A stretch of 64,000 nucleotides of DNA from Moorena sp. SIO3I8 (lineage in GTDB: Bacteria > Cyanobacteriota > Cyanobacteriia > Cyanobacteriales > Coleofasciculaceae): the NCBI RefSeq assembly GCF_010692325.1, contig NZ_JAAHHW010000007.1:28704-92703 (forward strand), in the 5' to 3' direction. Shown here piece after piece: positions 36,086-43,867 of the stretch; the stretch's first letter is position 1, and every line of letters starts with the position of its first letter. The position numbers and the translations under genes are program-made. The notes under the pieces were generated by a model that saw nothing but the letters and a program-made list of their open reading frames with translations, made no database searches and was not told where the DNA came from.

Positions 36086-36260
36086 AGGCGTTTATATTTG
36101 AGTTGTGAACATATTTCCAAAGGCCAAGAGGCAAAAGGCAAGAGGAATCCCCCCTAACCCCCCTTAGTAAGGGGGGCAGGCAAGAGGGGAAAGATATCCG
36201 GAGTTTTATTGTCCACTAAAAAAAGACATCCTAGGTTTACGTCTCATTTATAAAGCCTAT
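36086..36260. repeat. Interspersed repeat, second copy of the TTTTATT-CATCC-GGTTTACGTCTC type
   Basis: Bases about 36115-36250 resemble 32040-32145: AGGCAAAAGGCAAGAGG words, then GGAGTTTTATTGTCCACTAA and GGTTTACGTCTCA. An extra CCCCCCTTAGTAAGGGGGG palindrome near 36158-36176 is inserted in this copy. Confidence 0.55.
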
Positions 36261-36300
36261 ATAACAAAACAAAAACACAAGCTCAAAAATCCATTAGCTC

Positions 36301-36855
36301 GTAGGGTGCGTTAGGGACGGGCTCGCCCTTATTTTTAACTTCGTAGCCAGGGTTGAGATAGCCCGTCCCGTAACGCACCACCAAAATGCTCGCTTATTTT
36401 TAACTTCGTAGCCAGGGTTGAGATAGCCCGTCCCGTAACGCACCACCAAAATGCTCGCCCTTATTTTTAACTTCGTAGCCAGGGTTGAGATAGCCCGTCC
36501 CGTAACGCACCACCAAAATGCTCGCCCTTATTTTTAACTTCGTAGCCAGGGTTGAGATAGCCCGTCCCGTAACGCACCACCAAAATGCTCGCCCTTATTT
36601 TTAACTTCGTAGCCAGGGTTGAGATAGCCCGTCCCGTAACGCACCACCAAAATGCTCGCTTATTTTTAACTTCGTAGCCAGGGTTGAGATAGCCCGTCCC
36701 GTAACGCACCACCAAAATGCTCGCTTATTTTTAATTTCGTAGCCAGGGTTGAGATAGCCCGTCCCGTAACGCACCACCAAAATGCTCGCTTATTTTTAAT
36801 TTCGTAGCCAGGGTTGAGATAGTCCGCCCCGTAACGCACCACCAAAATGCTCGCT
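36301..36855. repeat. Eightfold tandem amplification of a GGTGCGTTA inverted-repeat element
   Basis: The first unit is complete (36301-36382, ends GTAGGGTGCGTTA and TAACGCACCACC). The inner part (TTCGTAGCCAGGGTTGAGAT through AACGCACCACCAAAATGCTC) is then repeated to give eight copies of 64-66 bp. The units differ by a CC insertion and a few substitutions. Open frames across the array are repeat translations, not genes. Confidence 0.88.
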
Positions 36856-36981
36856 GTATAACTCATAGTTATTAACAACGTTGTACTAGTTTAAAATTAT
36901 CGTTTTTATAGCGTATATTTCAGAATATTGCTGATTTTTTATTAATCCTAAAATCCCCAAAAAAAAAAATTCTAAAAACCC

Positions 36982-37010
36982 TTGACAACGTTATTTATAA
37001 TCATTACAAT
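36982..37010 (+). promoter_or_regulatory. Sigma70-type promoter with overlapping direct repeats
   Basis: TTGACA (36982-36987), a 17-bp spacer and TACAAT (37005-37010) form a near-consensus promoter for the small gene at 37049. Direct repeats ATAATCATT overlap and follow the -10 box (about 36998-37018), a layout that suits a repressor site, perhaps of the Fur/Zur type. Confidence 0.72.
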
Positions 37011-37048
37011 AATCATTGTATAAACACAATGAGTTCACTTTTTTATCC

Positions 37049-37249
37049 ATGTCACGAAAATTTCGCCAAAACTTCAAGAAACAACCTGCTCAGCACACCT
37101 TGAAAGGGTCTCGTGAAGCAGTAATTTATAGTATGCAAATGCTTTATTCACTAGGCTATGCGGAGATTGCGGAATGGACCCCTCTGGAGCCGACCGACGT
37201 TCCCGGGGAAGTGATGACGACAATAACTAAGTATTGGCTGTTGCCGTAA
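37049..37249 (+). CDS. Small conserved-looking basic protein
   Basis: An ATG at 37049 gives 66 aa (MSRKFRQNFKKQPAQHTLKG...). An upstream in-frame TTG at 37016 is at the predicted transcription start, so it is not used here. The protein is basic at the N-terminus with a helix (SREAVIYSMQMLYSLGYAEI) and no known motif. A clear promoter upstream and a strong terminator downstream (37464) support a real gene. Function is unknown. Confidence 0.68.
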   Translation: MSRKFRQNFKKQPAQHTLKGSREAVIYSMQMLYSLGYAEIAEWTPLEPTDVPGEVMTTITKYWLLP

Positions 37250-37254
37250 CACCT

Positions 37255-37839
37255 TGTCTTGATGCAGTCGCTCATGGGGGAAACCACGGCAGTCGCTCAT
37301 GGGGGGAACCCCCAAGACCGCGCTGCCTCCCCAAGACCGCGCTGCATCGCTAAATTTCTGGGGGGGTTTCCCCCCCTAGCAAAGGTCAATCAGATCGAAT
37401 CACATCAAGTTCCGTTTGGGAACTTAGTGACATAGCGATTTCAACGAACTTATTGTGGAGTTGAAATAGCCGTGGATAGTATTTCTACGGCTATTTTTTT
37501 TTATTTTTGAGACTTATCGGGAATTAAGAATTGAGAATTGAGAATTGAGAATTGAGAATCGGGAATCGGGAATCGGGAATCGGGAATCGGGAATCGGGAA
37601 TTGGTAATCGGGAATTGGGAATCGGGAAATTAGAATGTAGGGTGCGTTAGGGGCGGGCTTGCCCTCATTTTTTCGAGCGCCAGTATTGGAATAGCCCGCC
37701 CCGTAACGCACCACCAAGTAGAAGTTAGAAGTTAGAAGTTAGAAGTTAGAAGTTAGAAGTTAGAAGTTAGAAGTTAGAAGTTAGAAGTTAGAAGTTAGAA
37801 GTTATAATTGGGCTCTCCATGAGCGACTGCATCAAGACA
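37255..37839. repeat. Region bounded by a 23-bp perfect inverted repeat
   Basis: Bases 37255-37277 (TGTCTTGATGCAGTCGCTCA onward) are the exact reverse complement of 37817-37839. Inside lie CCCAAGACCGCGCTGC direct repeats (37310-37350), a terminator, a GGGAATC array (37525-37630), a GGTGCGTTA element (37637-37715) and GTTAGAA heptamers (37720-37803). Confidence 0.7.
37464..37502 (+). terminator. Rho-independent terminator after the small gene
   Basis: AAATAGCCGT (37464-37473) pairs perfectly with ACGGCTATTT (37487-37496) across a 13-nt loop, followed by a T run to 37502. It lies 215 bp past the small gene's stop on the same strand. Confidence 0.85.
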
Positions 37840-38179
37840 TGATAAAAGTTCCTCTGGTCAGGAAAATTTGCAGAGACTTTAGATTATTTAGTTTGAGCCT
37901 GCATCAAGACATGATAAAAGTTCCTCTGGTCAGGAAAATTTGCAGAGACTTTAGATTATTTAGTTTGAGCCGGTGGTGCGTTACGGGGTGGGCTATTTCA
38001 ACGCTGGCAAAGAGGCGGAAAATCAGGGCAATCCCACCCCTAACGCACCCTACGCAAAATTTACTTAGATCAAGTCAGGTTGAATACCCATAATTAGAGG
38101 AAGTGTGGGGAGATGGGGAGATGGGGAGATGGGGAGATGGGGAGATGGGGAGATAGAGGAGATTTTTATTAAGGTAATT
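37840..38179. repeat. Direct duplication and further repeats before the CHASE2 kinase gene
   Basis: A segment of about 70 bp (GCATCAAGACATGATAAAAG to TTTAGTTTGAGCC) occurs twice in a row, about 37830-37900 and 37901-37971. A GGTGCGTTA element follows (37972-38053), then a GGGGAGATG repeat (38105-38160). No gene is seen. Confidence 0.7.
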
Positions 38180-40129
38180 TTATCGTTTTTTGATATATTT
38201 CAAACCTTTCAAAAAAAGAGTTTTCAAGCCATAGCTAACTTTGGCAAAACTCCAGTTACGACCTGCTAGAGGCCAGGTTAACTCGCACAGAGTTCCTTGG
38301 GGAGAAAGGGGCTCTCGCTTAAATGTTCCTCCTAGTTGTTTCGCCAGATTTTTACATTGCTTTGTTCCTCGGTTTTCAGAGGATGAACAGATACCAGAGC
38401 CATTATCTTTAACACTCAGAGTGTACCATTCATCATGTAGCTTGCCAATGGCAGTAATACGAGTTACTCCTTTAGCATGTTTCCCGACATTGCACAAAGC
38501 TTCTTCCAGAAACTGGCAGAGTTTTCGCTTTTGCTCAATAGTTAAATATTGTTCCGGTATCGGCTCAAATTTAATAACTTTAAGCTTGAGGGTCTCAAAA
38601 CAAGGAAGATTCCGTTCCAGGGTATCTCTACAGACTTCATATAAAAGCTTACTTATTGGGCGCTTCAATGACAGTTTTAGGTTACTTCCTAGACGGATAG
38701 TTTCTTCTTGAGTCGGAGTTTCTTGTTTGAGGTATTCTGAAATCTCCCATATGTCATCCTTGATAGTTTTAAGTTTCAACAGTAATTCGTCTTGTGGCAA
38801 ATCCTGGTTTTGAATGCGCGTAATAATATAGGCTAGTGTTTGCATTGGACCATTATGAATGAGATTAAATGTTTCCTCGATAGTCCCTTGGCGCACATTG
38901 ATCTGAGACCTCAAAGCCTGGTCATAGTGATAGAAAGCAGGAAATAGTAAACTATTTATCACTAAAATTAACAACGCTGGTGCTACTGGAATCCACCAGC
39001 CCCAAACTAGGAACACATAACCAACTCCAACTAGTGCGAAGCTGGTAAGCCCAACACCAAACAGATTTTTCAATGGGGATTGAGTGAGCCGACCAAGACC
39101 CATGGCCAGAAAACCCCAACCTAAAATCCATAGATATTCCCAGGGATCTGACCAAGTTCTTAAAAGCGATCGCTGATCCAGAACGGCACTGAGAATTTGA
39201 CTAGTAGCATGGGCATGAAATTCCACCCCATAGATTTCTCCAGGAGGGTTCAAACCCTTGATGGCAGTGGTATTGACAGTGTCTTTGATGCTGGGAGTAG
39301 TGACTCCAACAATAACAATGCGATCGCGAATCCAACTTGAATTAAATTGCCCTGTTTCGATATCCCTCACAGATAAGCGTCTAAACGGTTTGCGACCACT
39401 GCGAAAATTGAGCAGCACTTGAACTCCAAAGTGATCAGTGCCCACATATCCACCGGAATTGCTCAAAAAGCGAGGTAGCTCAGTCTCACCAAAGCGCATA
39501 GTATGGGGATCGTGAATGCCATTTTCAAGTTCAATCTTTTCCCTCTCAGCACCCAAATAAGCTTTCGCCAGCAGTAAAGCCAGGGAGAATACATATTCTC
39601 TCCTAGTTTCATCCCTATACATCCCAAGAATACTGCGCCTGAGCTTGCTATCTTGATCTGGAATAACATCTGAGAAACCAATCCGTTCCGGGGGAAATCC
39701 GGGTGGTGGCTTAATTTTAGTTGGTAATACTTTTTCAATGGCAATCAGATTCTTGATATCCTCAAAGGCTTCAACCAGTTGCTCGTGACCTGGCTCAACT
39801 GGTAGATCCCGAACAATATCAAGACCAATTGCTCTGGGTTTGTAGGTTTGCAATGTCCGCAGCAGCCTTGCAATGTCTTGATCCGGTATGGGATAGGTTC
39901 CTACATCCTGGATATTCTCTTCATCAATGCCAACAATGACAACCCGTTCATCCATAGGTTCAGAAGGACGCAGGCGCAGAAAAGTATCGAGGGTGATCCA
40001 CTCACTAAATTGAAGTGACCCATTTAGACGGGCGAACATTACCAGTCCAATCACTGCAATTCCTGGCAGTTCTCCTCCACGCCAGGTAGCAATTTTGTGT
40101 TTTATTTTTGGCCAAATACTTAGCAACAA
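38180..40129 (-). CDS. CHASE2-domain histidine kinase (NarL-type)
   Basis: The 649-aa protein senses an extracytoplasmic signal and should phosphorylate the response regulator encoded just upstream. An N-terminal hydrophobic segment precedes a CHASE2 domain (about 40-320; TLDTFLRLRPSEP, VVIVGIDEENIQ, RAIGLDIVRD, IRDRIVIVGVTTPSIKDT). Three membrane helices follow (about 335-400). The dimerisation region has a candidate phospho-His in FNLIHNGPMQTL (about 424). The ATPase domain shows an N box (EEALCNVGKHAKG) and G box (VKDNGSGI). Only TTG or CTG starts are available; TTG at 40129 is used. A palindromic element separates it from the regulator gene, so cotranscription would cross that element. 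Confidence 0.9.
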   Translation of the reverse strand: MLLSIWPKIKHKIATWRGGELPGIAVIGLVMFARLNGSLQFSEWITLDTFLRLRPSEPMDERVVIVGIDEENIQDVGTYPIPDQDIARLLRTLQTYKPRAIGLDIVRDLPVEPGHEQLVEAFEDIKNLIAIEKVLPTKIKPPPGFPPERIGFSDVIPDQDSKLRRSILGMYRDETRREYVFSLALLLAKAYLGAEREKIELENGIHDPHTMRFGETELPRFLSNSGGYVGTDHFGVQVLLNFRSGRKPFRRLSVRDIETGQFNSSWIRDRIVIVGVTTPSIKDTVNTTAIKGLNPPGEIYGVEFHAHATSQILSAVLDQRSLLRTWSDPWEYLWILGWGFLAMGLGRLTQSPLKNLFGVGLTSFALVGVGYVFLVWGWWIPVAPALLILVINSLLFPAFYHYDQALRSQINVRQGTIEETFNLIHNGPMQTLAYIITRIQNQDLPQDELLLKLKTIKDDIWEISEYLKQETPTQEETIRLGSNLKLSLKRPISKLLYEVCRDTLERNLPCFETLKLKVIKFEPIPEQYLTIEQKRKLCQFLEEALCNVGKHAKGVTRITAIGKLHDEWYTLSVKDNGSGICSSSENRGTKQCKNLAKQLGGTFKREPLSPQGTLCELTWPLAGRNWSFAKVSYGLKTLFLKGLKYIKKR

Positions 40130-40324
40130 CAGTTTTTACCCTTGCTTAATTTACAGCGTTTTTAAGATAGCGGTTTGCGACTTTGTTAAGTATATATTTA
40201 TGGTTTTTTATGAAACAGGTAACAGGGAATAGGGAATAGATCAGTTGGCATCTAACCTAAGTTATTTATTCTTGTAAATTAAGAAGTGGACTTTATCTTT
40301 TTTGCCTCATTTTAATAATTAACT
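40130..40324. other. Spacer between kinase gene and palindromic element
   Basis: The 195-bp AT-rich spacer contains a GGGAATAGGG word at about 40226-40236 and no gene. Together with the element it forms a 354-bp interruption between the regulator and kinase genes. Confidence 0.5.
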
Positions 40325-40483
40325 TATCTGCAAATCGCTATAACTATGAGGTACACAGGATTTTTTACCTATTCCCTATTCCCTATTCCCTATTCCCTAT
40401 TCCCTATTCCCTATTCCCTGTTCCCTGTTCCCTGTTCCCTAAAACCCAGGAATCTGTACCTCAGCCAATTGAAAACCGCTATA
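40325..40483 (-). mobile_element. Palindromic element with TTCCCTA heptamer core, abutting a stop codon
   Basis: One end carries CTATGAGGTACACAGGATTT and the other GTACCTC...CCGCTATA, matching the element inside the RTX-like gene. The core is TTCCCTA/TTCCCTG heptamers (40370-40440). Its right end touches the response-regulator stop codon at 40484. Confidence 0.75.
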
Positions 40484-41158
40484 TCAATCAATAAACCCTT
40501 CTTCTCTGGCTCGCATCTCAGTTTGAATTCGGAGATTCTTCCCGTCTTCAGGATAAACACCCAGAACGTCTCGAATTTTCGTCCAGTAGTGAACCACAGT
40601 TCGTTCACTTTTATGCATACGCTCAGCAATTGCCCTATCTTGCAATTCCTCATGAAATGCTAGGGTGAGTACCTCCAGCCACTCTGGCTTGACTTCTCCT
40701 TTGAGCATCTTTAGATCTTTTGTATGGGTTAATCCCTGCAATGCCCAGTCAACTCTAGTTAACATAACCTGACCGGAGAAACCCTTATCTACCACCGTGA
40801 AACCCCCTTTGTGCTCGTCAATCTCATCCTTAATCCGCACCAGAGCTTTGAGGTAAGTGCTGAGCACCACAAGATTGAGGTTGGGGTACTGCTTCATCAC
40901 TATCTGCAAAAGTTTAATGCCCGTATCGATTTTAGCTGTATTCTCAGAGGCTTCTGGAATGGAAAGATCTACAATAACAAGGTCAAGCTGAAATCGTTCC
41001 AGTTGTTCCAGAGCGCTCTGGAACGTTTGAGCTGTTAGGATTTCCGCTTCTGGATACTTCCGTCGTAGGGTGTCGATTATTCCACCCAGCATCAATTCGT
41101 GGTCATCAACCACAAGGAGCTTCAGTTTCCCTGGCTTTGGTAAATCTTGGCTCATCAT
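40484..41158 (-). CDS. NarL/FixJ-type response regulator
   Basis: An ATG at 41158 is chosen over a TTG three bases upstream, giving 224 aa. The receiver domain has VVDDHELM (acidic pair), the phospho-acceptor Asp in LVIVDLSIPEAS, and Lys in VVDKGFSG. A linker leads to a LuxR-type HTH (LTLAFHEELQDRAIAERMHK and SERTVVHYWTKIRDVLGV). It should be the partner of the CHASE2 kinase gene downstream on the same strand. Target genes are not known; the adjacent CHAT, DUF928 and TPS genes are candidates by location only. Confidence 0.92.
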   Translation of the reverse strand: MMSQDLPKPGKLKLLVVDDHELMLGGIIDTLRRKYPEAEILTAQTFQSALEQLERFQLDLVIVDLSIPEASENTAKIDTGIKLLQIVMKQYPNLNLVVLSTYLKALVRIKDEIDEHKGGFTVVDKGFSGQVMLTRVDWALQGLTHTKDLKMLKGEVKPEWLEVLTLAFHEELQDRAIAERMHKSERTVVHYWTKIRDVLGVYPEDGKNLRIQTEMRAREEGFID

Positions 41159-41255
41159 CAATTCCCTCTATGTTTCCTATTCACCATTGGAACCTATCGT
41201 TGCAATTTAGCCAACGAGGTTTTAAGACAGCCAAGTTTTTCCTGTCATCAGTCTT

Positions 41256-41453
41256 AAATAGGTGTAAGCATTCAGCTATCAGCGAACAGCGATTAGGGCT
41301 ACCTCACAGGCTAGAAGCCTGTGCCACGCACGCTACTTGAGGTGCTATCAGCTATCAGCTATCAGCCTATGCGCTATGCGCACCCTACGCGAACAGCTTT
41401 TGAAGAAAATAGCTGACGGCTGACCGCTGACTGCTGAATGCTTACAAATAGGT
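41256..41453. mobile_element. MITE-like element with 13-bp inverted ends and 8-bp target duplication
   Basis: Inverted ends GTAAGCATTCAGC (41264-41276) and GCTGAATGCTTAC (41433-41445) are perfect. They are flanked by the direct repeat AAATAGGT at 41256-41263 and 41446-41453, the sign of transposition. The 182-bp element holds CAGCTATCAG words, an ACAGGCTAGAAGCCTGT palindrome and no gene. It is the short relative of 29894-30133. Confidence 0.9.
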
Positions 41454-41782
41454 AGAACCACTGCTGACTTTTTAGCTTAAAAAGACACAGATAGATAAAG
41501 CAATCCCCTTGTCTACCAAGTTGATTGCTGGTTTAAGACAATAACTGGGTAGAATTCAGTCAGTAGGATTGCTGAAAACTACATACAGCGCTACGCGCAA
41601 GTCAGAAGTTAGAAGTCAGAAGTCAAAGGTGCGCTTTCCGCATCAAGAATTAAATTCGCCACGGGTCGCACCTAAAAGTAAGCTAGAACCAAACCAAACC
41701 CCACCGGTACCAAACCGATGGGGTAGATAAATACCAGTAATTATAATAGAAGAAACTCTTTTGTGCGGGAAGTAGCTCAATC
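41454..41782. other. Gap with an interspersed repeat, upstream of the Uma2 fragment
   Basis: Bases 41508-41586 (CCCCTTGTCTACCAAG to TTGCTGAAAACTACATAC) are a diverged copy of 23831-23914. The rest shows AGAAGTCAGAAGT words and no gene. GGGAAG lies before the next ATG. Confidence 0.5.
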
Positions 41783-42031
41783 ATGACAGTAGCCACCAAA
41801 CCTGTTGAAACTAATCCGATTGTGCTGAAGATGCCCCCAGCATTGGACATGGATGATGATCAGTTTTTTGAATTTTGTCAGATTAATCGAGATTTACGGA
41901 TTGAACGCACGTCAGAGGGAGAAATAATTGTTATGCCCCCAACAGGCAGTGGAACCGGAGGTCGAAATTTCAGTCTCAATGGTCAGTGGCGTGTGCGCTT
42001 CGGAGCTAAGGGAGTAGGGAGTAGGGAGTAG
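41783..42031 (+). pseudogene. Uma2-family (DUF820) nuclease fragment cut off by heptamer repeats
   Basis: The 82 codons give the usual Uma2 N-terminus (LDMDDDQFFEFCQINRDLRI, then EIIVMPPTGSGTGGRN). The family is normally about 190 aa with a PD-(D/E)XK core, which is missing here. The frame runs into GGGAGTA heptamers and ends GAKGVGSRE-stop. So the gene has lost its catalytic half, most likely by repeat insertion or deletion, and should be inactive. Confidence 0.8.
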
Positions 42032-42113
42032 GGAGTAGGGAGTAGGGAGTCGGGAGTAGGGAGTAGGGAGTCGGGAATAGGGAGTAGGGAGTAGGGAGTA
42101 GGGAGTCGGGAAA
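42009..42113. repeat. GGGAGTA/GGGAGTC heptanucleotide tandem array
   Basis: About fourteen heptamers, mostly GGGAGTA with some GGGAGTC and GGGAATA. It is of the cyanobacterial short tandem repeat (STRR) kind. It overlaps the end of the Uma2 fragment. Confidence 0.85.
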
Positions 42114-42179
42114 TTCCGATAAAAAATTCTCACAATTCATTTAGGATCTCTATAATTATAACTAACTAATTATAAGCAA

Positions 42180-42369
42180 GTTACAGCCTTTTCCTAGCTA
42201 TTATCAGGTACACAGATTTTTTTTCTATTCCCTATTCCCTATTCCCTATTCCCTATTCCCTATTCCCTATTCCCTATTCCCTATTCCCTATTCCCTATTC
42301 CCTGCTCCCTGCTCCCTGCTCCCTAAAAGCAAATAATTTGTACCTCACCCAATTTAAAACTGCTGTAAC
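42180..42369 (-). mobile_element. Palindromic element with TTCCCTA heptamer core, 1 bp from a stop codon
   Basis: Ends GTTACAGC and GCTGTAAC are perfect 8-bp inverted repeats; further in, CAGGTACACAGATTT and TTTGTACCTCACC match the 22734 and 40325 elements. The core is TTCCCTA heptamers followed by GCTCCCT (42225-42325). The right end is 1 bp from the stop codon at 42371. Confidence 0.78.
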
Positions 42370-42370
42370 G

Positions 42371-42934
42371 TTAGGATGCAGTATTATTTATTTTTTCAAT
42401 CTTGAAAACATTCTCAATAGTTTTACCAGCTGTTTTTTCTTCCCATCCTAGGGCTGTTAAAAATTGAGCTGCTGAGGTAGTTTCTACAACATCAACTCCC
42501 CATTCTCCCGTTTGGAGAGTATCAGGAGAATTACTTAAGGGTGGAGTTTTCTTTAAACCTCCTAATATTAAGATATCTGGCAGAAAATTCCCCTTTTTTT
42601 GACTAATCCGCTTCTCGTCTAGAGCTTTAGCGCACAATTCTCCAACTTGAGGTGGGGTAAACTCTTGAGTAGGGAATAAAATTTCAACCATCCAATGGGG
42701 ATGATCTAATTTACGACAGCTTAACGATGGATAGTTACTTAATCCTTCAGCAAATACCTGAGTAAATTCTTCCCGGTTTAGTTCAGGAAAACTATCGTCT
42801 GATAGTTCAAAATTATGGGAAAGCAACATCCGACCAGTTTGAGAGTCAGTCATGAGTCCTGTGATATCCTGCTTGATCAATTTTCCAGCCCAGCAAGGAT
42901 CAGTATATATTAGGTTGGGTTCATTGGTGAACAA
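42371..42934 (-). CDS. Hypothetical protein downstream of the metal transporter ATPase gene
   Basis: The frame starts with TTG at 42934 because an in-frame stop lies just upstream and no ATG precedes residue 28. The 187-aa soluble protein contains LIYTDPCWAGKLIKQDITGL and a Pro-rich central segment, with no signal peptide, membrane segment or known motif. It follows the ABC ATPase gene by 88 bp on the same strand, where a permease gene might be expected, but it is not a permease. Function is not recognised. Confidence 0.6.
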   Translation of the reverse strand: MFTNEPNLIYTDPCWAGKLIKQDITGLMTDSQTGRMLLSHNFELSDDSFPELNREEFTQVFAEGLSNYPSLSCRKLDHPHWMVEILFPTQEFTPPQVGELCAKALDEKRISQKKGNFLPDILILGGLKKTPPLSNSPDTLQTGEWGVDVVETTSAAQFLTALGWEEKTAGKTIENVFKIEKINNTAS

Positions 42935-43022
42935 TGAACCCTAACAGGTATGACTCTCGGACTTTGGGACTGACCGAGTTAGCGCACTCCGCACTCAGAA
43001 CTAAGCACTCAACACTCAGCCC

Positions 43023-43742
43023 TCAATCTGTGAGCAAAGTCATCACCTTACCATAAGCCTTGCTCAGGTTTTCTGGTGTCAGCACTTGGGCCCTTGAACC
43101 CACAGCAATCAGTTGCTTATTCAATAACAGGAGTTGATCATAATGAGCTAAGGTTTCTCCTAAGTCATGGCTGATCACTAGTAACGTTTTGTCTTGGGAT
43201 TTAAGTTCACTAAAAACCTCAAAAATAATCTCTTCCGTCTTTTTGTCGATGCCCACAAATGGCTCATCAAAAAATAATAACTCGGCTTGTTGAGCTAGAG
43301 CCCGCGCTAAAAATACCCGCTGCTGCTGTCCACCAGAGAGTTCGCCAATTTGACGGTGGCGATACTCGAACATGCCCACCCGTTCTAACGCATCCTTAAC
43401 AATTTCTCTAGATTGACGACTAGGAGACCTAAACCAACCGGTGTGGACTGTACGACCCATCATCACTACATTCCATACCGTAATCGGATAGTCCCAATCA
43501 ATTTGCGATCGCTGAGGAACATAAGCGACTCGTTTTAATTGACTCCTCAGGGGACGGGCTGCCAATTTCACTACCCCCTTCACTGCTGGAATTAGTCCCA
43601 GCATCGCCTTCACCATAGTACTTTTACCAGCACCATTGGGTCCCAGTAAGCCAGTTAATTGTCCTGGCTGGAGGGAGAAGGATATATCACAAATAGCCCA
43701 AGTGTCTCGGTAACAGACTCCTAGGTTATGGACTTCTAACAT
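43023..43742 (-). CDS. ABC transporter ATPase, zinc/manganese (cluster 9) type
   Basis: The 239-aa ATPase powers metal uptake. Motifs: Walker A GLLGPNGAGKST, Q loop VPQRSQIDWDYPITV, signature ELSGGQQQRVFLARAL, Walker B LLFFDEPFVGID, H loop VISHDLGET. The QRSxIDWDYPI form and VVMMGR that follows are typical of Mn/Zn/Fe ATPases such as MntA/SitB/ZnuC. It is head to head with a metal-binding lipoprotein gene (43868), which supports one transporter. No membrane permease is adjacent, so that part must be elsewhere. Which metal is carried cannot be told from the ATPase. Confidence 0.92.
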   Translation of the reverse strand: MLEVHNLGVCYRDTWAICDISFSLQPGQLTGLLGPNGAGKSTMVKAMLGLIPAVKGVVKLAARPLRSQLKRVAYVPQRSQIDWDYPITVWNVVMMGRTVHTGWFRSPSRQSREIVKDALERVGMFEYRHRQIGELSGGQQQRVFLARALAQQAELLFFDEPFVGIDKKTEEIIFEVFSELKSQDKTLLVISHDLGETLAHYDQLLLLNKQLIAVGSRAQVLTPENLSKAYGKVMTLLTD

Positions 43743-43751
43743 TAGGTTTTG

Positions 43752-43807
43752 TGAGAACGACTACCGCTATCATAGTGTAGCGTGTTTGCAACTGATTGTC
43801 GTTCTCA
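43752..43807. promoter_or_regulatory. Inverted repeat in the divergent promoter region of the metal transporter genes
   Basis: TGAGAACGAC (43752-43761) and GTCGTTCTCA (43798-43807) are perfect 10-bp arms 36 bp apart. A smaller CGCTA...TAGCG pair lies between. The placement between two divergent metal-transport genes suits a metalloregulator site, though it does not match the Zur pattern I know. The gap runs 43743-43867. Confidence 0.5.
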
Positions 43808-43867
43808 GCATAAGCCTTGTAAAATGATTCTTGTTCTTGATAGCTACTAATTTAAACGGGTCGATCT

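Noticed and set aside
36467..36878. Minus-strand frames with VVRYGTGYLNPGYEV units
   Set aside because: They are translations of the 64-66 bp tandem element, not proteins.
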